NCBI GenBank assembly: GCA_014529385.2 | Contig: CM043943.1 | Span: forward strand, 155,591,092-155,655,091 | Source of the DNA: Adiantum capillus-veneris | Lineage: Eukaryota; Streptophyta; Polypodiopsida; Polypodiales; Pteridaceae | DNA: 64,000 bases | Reading direction: 5' to 3' | In this document: positions 57,745 to 64,000 of the stretch, piece by piece | Layout: the number at the start of each line of letters is the position of its first letter | Position numbering within the stretch: position 1 is the stretch's first letter | Translations under genes and position numbers: made by a program | The notes under the pieces: model-generated | The model's input: the letters and a program-made list of their open reading frames with translations, nothing else | Told to the model about the DNA's origin: nothing | Databases searched by the model: none

Positions 57745-58994
57745 TACAACAAGCCCTCTCTTTTCAATTCATGCAAACTTGCTAATAGCCTTCAATGGAA
57801 TGCATATACAACTTGGTCCAATGAGAAGTGAAAACTCAAAAGTGCAACTCATGCATGGTCACAGACATGTCCATTGTTGTTAAACTTGAAAAACACTCCC
57901 CTTCCCTTCTCTTGGAATTTTTTTGACAAGTGTACACACGAGACACACTCACACATACTTTCTAACTTCACATAAAGCAAGTATGAGCTATTTTGGACTC
58001 GTGGCCTAGCCAAGCTCAGAAAAGAAGGAGTAGAGTCATCATTCTAAATAAGGAAGGGCTGATCTAAACATAGAATTTATGGTTTCCCTTTCACTTACTA
58101 AAAACCATAAACATAGCCTTTAATTTAACTAGCTCCGATGCAAGACATTCACCCAAAGATTCGGAGGCTTTATGAAGCTGACATGGCTAGAGCCTACCTA
58201 CAAAATTAGGAAGTAATAAATGAGGAAGAAATTTGGTAAAAAGTAAAACTCACCTTTGGGCCTTAGAGCTTCACCTCCTATGCAGAATCATAGCATAGTT
58301 CTTTGGAGGTGCCACCAAGTTGATTCTATATTTAGACTATTTGTGGAAAGCTAGAATTTACCCTAAGGCTCTCTAGAATTCATACTTGGAGTCTAAAGGA
58401 TTATCTTGATTACTTGAACTTAGCACAACTACTTTCAATTTTTAGACTTCAATATTTTCTTTAGGTAATCTCCTTTGTCATGTACCATTGATCAAGGCTT
58501 CTTGTAATATATTCATCCTTCCTTGACTTGTACCTATGATTGAGATAACTAAACAACAATTAACCTTGCTTTTCTACAAACTTCTCTCCTTTTATTCCAA
58601 AAGGCTTTGATCGAGCTAGTCCAAAAGAACTGAATCAACTTCACTTGTTCTCTTTTATTTTCCTCGGACTTAAACGGCCAAATTAAGATGGAAAATACTT
58701 CTAGAAGGATAGAAATTGATTTTTGTTACATTAACTCTCCCTTGAAATCATAGTCATCCTTGATTATGGAGTACAAAAAGTAAACTTATAGCTAATCCTG
58801 TTGCTTTGGATAGAAGATCCCTATTTACCCATCGACATTCTTTGGAAATGATGACTAACTCCACTTGGTGCTTGAATTGCTTAGCTATGGTAAGCATGTC
58901 TTTATTTAGCTCTATCATCTGTACTTCGTTAGCGTAGGAGCCAATTTCAAATCCCTGGCCTCTCACGTGGCACGCTTTCTATCGGAATCCATCC
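57742..58994. other. non-coding interval
   Basis: A 70-codon minus frame at 58754-58966 is protein-like but unrecognised. No other structure is seen. Confidence 0.45.
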
Positions 58995-59119
58995 TTTTAT
59001 CAATGCACCTGGGACAACGATATGCACAGGGAGGCTAGAGCGTGGACTCTTGGAATGCACTAATTGTTGCAGCAGGGCAGAAATCTGTACTCCAACTGCA
59101 ATCACCTATGCAGCATGAT

Positions 59120-59770
59120 GAAGGCATGTGGCTCTACACATGCATCTTGAAGGCATGTGGTTCTACGCAAGGTGCTGATATGGGCACAAAAGTTAACAAT
59201 TATATTGTTATTCAGAGGATGTTGAAAAAGAAGCCGTGCTTGGCTTTGTCTTGGTTGATATGTGTGCCACCCAGCAGATGCAAAGCAAGGGTCTCTCTGT
59301 AGATGCAAGCAACAACATGATGAGGGCATGTGGCTCTACACATGCATCTTGAAGGCATGTGGTTCTACGCAAGGTGCTGATATCGGCACAGAAATTCACA
59401 ATTATATTGTTATTAAGAGGTTGTTGAAAAAAGAAGCCGGGCTTGGTTTTATCTTGGTCAAAATGTGTGCCACTCAGCAGATGCATAATGAGGGTCTCTC
59501 TCCAGATGCAATCAGCAGCATGATGAAGGCATGTGACTCTACACATGCATCTTAAAGGCATGTGGTTCTACGCAAGGTGCTGATATGGGCACAAAAATCC
59601 ACAATTATATTGTTATTCAGAGGCTGTTGAAAAAAGAAGCCGTGCTTGGCTTTGTCTTGGTCGATATGTGTGCCACTCAGCAGATGCAAAGTGAGGGTCT
59701 CTCCCCAGATGCAATCACCTATGTAGGATGGTGAAGGCATGTGGCTCTATGCATGCATCTTGAAGGCGCT
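59120..59770 (+). repeat. about 204-bp tandem duplications inside the PPR array
   Basis: TGCATCTTGAAGGCATGTGG starts near 59141 and 59343, with slightly changed copies near 59546 and 59754 (spacings 202, 203 and 208). Each unit encodes about two degenerate PPR motifs rather than the three of a full P-L-S block. Copies are more alike than the rest of the array, so they arose after it had become a pseudogene or just before. Confidence 0.88.
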
Positions 59771-61294
59771 GGCAGGGCACAAAAATTCACAATTATGTTG
59801 CTAATCAGAGGCTGGTGAAAAAAGAAGTCATGCTTGGCACTGTTGTGCTTATTACTGCCTTGGTCAATATGTATGTCAAATGTGATGCGCTTGAGAAAGC
59901 ACAAACAGTGCTTTAGGAGCTCCCTGTCTACAATGCCACCACTTCCAATGAATGCAATGATTTCGGAATGTGCACAACAAGAGCAGGGCGAGCATCCATG
60001 TGACTATCCTCTGTTTTAATGTTTATCAGCTATGTGCACAAAAATTCACAACTACATTGTTATAAAATGATGTCATACTTAGCACTCTCAAGTGGTCGAT
60101 ATGTATGGCAAATGTTGTGCGCATGAGAGAGCAATAAAATTGCTTCAGGAGCTTCCTATCTAGAATGTCAGCATTGATTGTGGGATGTGCGCAAGAAGAG
60201 TAGGGCCAGAAAGCTCTTGGTTGTCTTCACTGGATGCAAAGCAAGGGCCTCTTTGAAGATGCAATCACATAAGCGTGCATCTTTAAGGCATGTGGCTATA
60301 CTCAAGATGCTGATATGGTTGTATTCACTGGTTCCAAAGCGAGGGCCTCTCTCTAGAAGCAATCACATACGTGTGTATCTTGAAGCCATGTGTGAGCGCA
60401 AGATGCGGATATGGGCTTCAAATTTCGCAGTGATATTGTTAGTCAAGGGTTGCGGTAGAAACCTGCCAGGCTTGGCTATGCCTTGGTTGATATGTACACC
60501 AAATGTGGTGCTCGTGTGTGGGATGTTGTCTTTTGGAATGCATTGATTGCAAGATATGCCCGACAACGGCCGACAAGGCCCGGCCCAGGAAGCTATGGGT
60601 TGTTTTGAACATGTGCGTAGTGAGGGCCTCTCTCCAGATGCTATCACCTACATATGCATCTTGCAGGCATGTGGCTTGATGCAAGATGATGTGTAAAAGA
60701 GATGGCGTGCTTGGCACTGCCTTCGTCGATAATACACCAAATGTGGGACACTTCAGCTGGGGCTTTTCAAAAAGTTGTTATGCTTGGCAACGCCTTGGTC
60801 GATATGTATGCTAAATGTAGTGCACTTTAGAAAGCACAAAACGTGCTTGCGGAGCTTCTACTCCCTAATGTCGTCTCCTACAATGCATTGATTGCAGGAA
60901 TGTATGCCAACTGTGGGTCACTTTGAATATGGTTGTTTCAAAAAATTGTCGTACTTGGCTTATGTTCTTACGCAAGACTCTAATATGGGTAAGAGAATTC
61001 ACAATCAACTAGTGCTTCTTAGCAATGCGTTGGTCATATGTGGTGCCATCATGGAAACATGAAATGCCTTTAAGGCATGCTCTTCGCTTGGAATGCGTTT
61101 TTTTGCAGAATACGCCCAAAACTTCCTGTCCCAAGTGTTGTCTCTTGGAGTGTATTGATTGTGGGATACACGCAACAGGAGCAGAGCCAAAAAGCTCTTG
61201 GCAGTTTGTAGTGGATGCAAAGGTAGGGCCTCTCTCCATATGCAATCACAGAAGCGTGTAGCTTGTAGGCATGTTGCTGTACACAAGATGCCGA

Positions 61295-61354
61295 CATGGG
61301 CTTATAACTTCACTCTTATATTGTTAGTCATAAGAGTGAAGTTATAAGCCCATG
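61295..61354. repeat. perfect 25-bp inverted repeat (hairpin) in PPR array
   Basis: Arms 61295-61319 and 61330-61354 are exact inverse complements, separated by ATTGTTAGTC. The left arm is ordinary PPR-derived sequence (MGL region), so the right arm is an inverted copy made in place. Confidence 0.97.
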
Positions 61355-63165
61355 GAAAATTTCACTCAGTCGATATGTATGCCAAATGTGGGACACTTCA
61401 ACAAGGGTTGTTCATAAAAATTGTCGTGCTTGGCAATGCCTTGGTTGATACGTATGCTAAATGTGGTGCACTTGAAAAATCACAAAACGAGCTTGAGGAG
61501 CTTCCTATTCCCAATGCCGTCTCTTGGAGTGCATTGATTGGAAGATAAGTGCAACAGGAGCAGGGACAGAAAGCTCTCAGCTATTTTCATCGGATCCAAA
61601 GTGAGGGTCTCTCTCCAAATGTAATCACAAATGCGTTCATCTACAAGGCATGTGTTTGTACGCAAGATGCCAATATGGGCTTAAAAATTCACGTTGATGT
61701 TGTTAGTCATGGGTTGCTACAGAAATCTGTTGTGTCTGGCAATGCCTTGATAGATATGTACGCCAAATTTGGTGCTCATGTGTGGGATGTCGTCTTTTGA
61801 AATGCACTGATTGCAAGATATACCCGACAACGGCCGTGTCAGGAATCTATGGGTTGTTTTGAACAGGTGCGAAGTGGGGGACCTTCTCCAGATGCTATCA
61901 CCTACGTGTGCATCTTGAAGGCATGCGACTTTATGCAAGAGGCTCTCTAAAAGAGATGGCAAGGAAGTTGTGGGTATTGTGAGTCAGAGACTATTGAAGA
62001 AAGATTTTGTGCTTGGCAGTATTGTCTTGGTCGATATGTATGTCAAATGTGGTACGCTTGAGAAAGCACAAAATGTGCTTGAGGAGGTTCCTATCTGGAA
62101 TGTCGTCTCTTGGAATGCACTAATTCAAGATGTGCGCAGCAAGAACAGGGCCAGAAAGCCCTAGGTTGTTTCCAATGGATGCAAAACAAGAATCCTTAAT
62201 CCACATGGCATCGACCATCTAGCAAGTGCTTACTCACTTTTTTTATGGCTTTCATCAGTCGACTTGTCAAGACGTGAAGCTATTTAGCTATTCCTACTCT
62301 AAACTACAGTTTTGGCCCTCTGACATCTTCCTCATCGCAAACTGAGAAATCGTCAGAATTACAGCGTTTCAGTGAAAACATGAGATCGGCTTCCTTTATT
62401 CTTTCTTGGTACCTTCATAGAAAAACCACAAGTTGGGTAATCACTTTGAATCGATGCAGGATGTTGGCAAGGAAGCTCCTCAAGGCAATAAGCATATGCA
62501 AGGAGAAGGCCTTTCTCCAATGCAATGATCTATGGAAGCAAGCACCTATGCCAACATCTTGAAACACTTCGTAATATGTTGACATGGGTGAGAGAATTTA
62601 TGATTAGAGTGCTAGTCAGTCACAAGCTATTCAGAAACAAATTTTTCTTAGTAGTGATTTTCTTTATATGTATGGCAAATGTTGTGCCCTTACAATGTCC
62701 ACAGAAAGGCAACAAATCCACTAACAACTCTAGAGAAGAAGCAATACTCGTGAAACACACTCATAAAAGCATGAGAAGATCTCATGTCCGAACTGTCATC
62801 ACTATTACAGATAAGCCCAACGTGGCTATTTCAAGAACTTAGTACTTCGTTGTTCTCATGGGATAGCGAAGGCCTCTTTCCAATTGTCCCAATGCAATCA
62901 CTTACGCTTGCACATTGAAGGTGTCTTATGAAAGACGTTGACTTGGGTTAGAGAATTAATGATGAGATTACTAGTCACAGGTTGTTGCATAAAATTATCG
63001 TGCTTCCTGTGATCTGGAGTGTGGATGTAAGATTTTTCCCATGGGGGCAGGGCCAGAAAGATCTAATTCTCTTTCAATAGATGCGAAGCGAGGGCCTCTC
63101 TCGAGATGCAATCACCTATGCATGCATCTTGAAGGCATGTGGCTCTACGCATGATACCCAACATC

Positions 63166-63620
63166 ATTGATGCAAGGAATTGCATCAACGAGAGACATTC
63201 AATCCCATGGTGAGTAAGCATTATCATTTTTTGATTTTTGACACCGAGAACGCAGTTAATGAATGCACTAAAAATTGCACGCTGCCGTGGGAATGGCACG
63301 TTCCCTCGTATTATAAAATTGGGGAGGATTGTGCAAACTCCCCCATGTAAGGAGACTTGCACGTTTTCTTTTTTTTTTTGAAACATGAAAATGGTCAACA
63401 AACAATTAATAACATTGACATCTTGTATGATCACGAACATTGAGCTTGATAAAATTCTAACCCTCCTTGTGGTTTTTTGCGAGGTACCCTTTGAAGCACT
63501 ACGATCGATATCCCATTTTTGCCTCTGAACCACAACAATCGGTATCCCAAACACTCTCAAGTAAAAAAATCTAACACGCTTTGATGAAATCTCTCTCTGT
63601 GCTTCATTTTCTCTCGGATA

Positions 63621-63662
<42 letters not shown>

Positions 63663-64000
63663 TTGTTTTGAAGTTTCTCCTCCCATTTAATAAATATCTT
63701 AGACATAAATTAATAGCATCAAATAAACATTTTTTTTTTCATTCGAGAAGTGCTGAAATGGCATATATAGTTTCCAATATTTTACTTAATCTTAATTCGA
63801 TACAAACGCAGCTAACGAAGCACTCTAGTTCATAGTAGATTGGCAAGGTCTACTAGATGCTTGAGAGACTAAGCTATCACAAGCATGACTCATGGTGGTA
63901 AGCATACACTTAAAACTTATGAGCATTTAAAATAAATCTTAGAGTCAAAACAAGGCACCATTGTTATAAACCATACTTGTTCGTACCTGGTTCTTACCTT
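63166..64000. other. non-coding end of window with (CT)n tract
   Basis: A CT run lies at 63626-63661 and T-rich runs near 63366 and 63731. Open frames here pass through the microsatellite and are not supported. Confidence 0.6.

Larger units (their letters stand above)
58995..63165 (+). pseudogene. PLS-type pentatricopeptide-repeat (PPR) pseudogene array
   Basis: Across 4.2 kb, short segments in all three plus frames carry PPR signatures: YTCILKACGSTQGADMG, SEGLSPDAI, LVDMYVKCGTLEKAQNVL, IWNVVSWNALI and QEQGQKAL. These are the P, L and S motifs of land-plant PPR proteins, which bind organellar RNA as editing or processing factors. Stops and shifts occur about every 100-250 bp, so no functional product remains. 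The order P-L-S recurs many times, far more often than in one ordinary gene, implying internal duplication or several collapsed copies. No C-terminal E or DYW domain is visible. The best late segment is 61970-62164. The array fades out after 63165. Confidence 0.88.

Overview
The window is nuclear DNA from a land plant. It contains plant-specific families: an S40 senescence regulator, a class 3 lipase, a kelch-repeat relic and a PLS-type PPR relic. It also contains Ty1/copia elements primed by initiator tRNA-Met, a two-gene CACTA element, spliced introns and many long (GA)n tracts. The sequence alone does not name the species. The mass of degraded PLS-type PPR sequence, the transposon load and the GA-tract density would fit a large-genome seed-free plant such as a homosporous fern. 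That placement is a guess.

Layout. 1-3655 is the 3' part of a decayed copia element (family A). 3656-6530 is intergenic with GA tracts and a small antisense family A fragment. 6533-14245 is a complete CACTA (En/Spm) element with 12-bp inverted ends, TTA target duplications, a five-exon TNP2-type transposase gene and a three-exon Transposase_24 gene, both broken by premature stops. 14249-20050 is gene-poor with minisatellites. 20054-20930 (minus) is a kelch-repeat pseudogene. 21387-21535 is a repeat copy that preserves the unoccupied version of the CACTA target site. 24054-24851 is an intact S40-family gene, the only clearly intact host gene seen. 26870-27175 is another family A remnant. 28434-29370 is a 481-bp tandem duplication.

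30765-36618 (minus) is a class 3 lipase gene split by a very young copia element (family B, 30878-35553, target duplication CTTGC). 37595-37672 looks like a tRNA-derived SINE head. 38985-44139 is a full-length but decayed family A copia (target duplication GCCAT), lying between two copies of an unrelated repeat. 45845-46973 holds a minisatellite and a MITE-like element. 48110-48817 has tandem repeats ending in a GA tract. 49221-54753 (minus) is a complete copia element (family C) with an uninterrupted 1324-residue gag-pol and LTRs differing at one base, so it is recent and possibly still competent. 55540-58990 is repeats and GA tracts. 58995-63165 is a long, heavily broken PPR pseudogene array with internal 204-bp duplications and a perfect 25-bp hairpin.

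The genes do not form a pathway or operon. The window is a record of successive insertions: old family A, then the decayed CACTA element, then the recent family B and C insertions, one of which has cut through a host gene. I found no new defence or metabolic system. The most informative items are the split lipase, the CACTA element with its empty-site paralogue, and the intact family C element.
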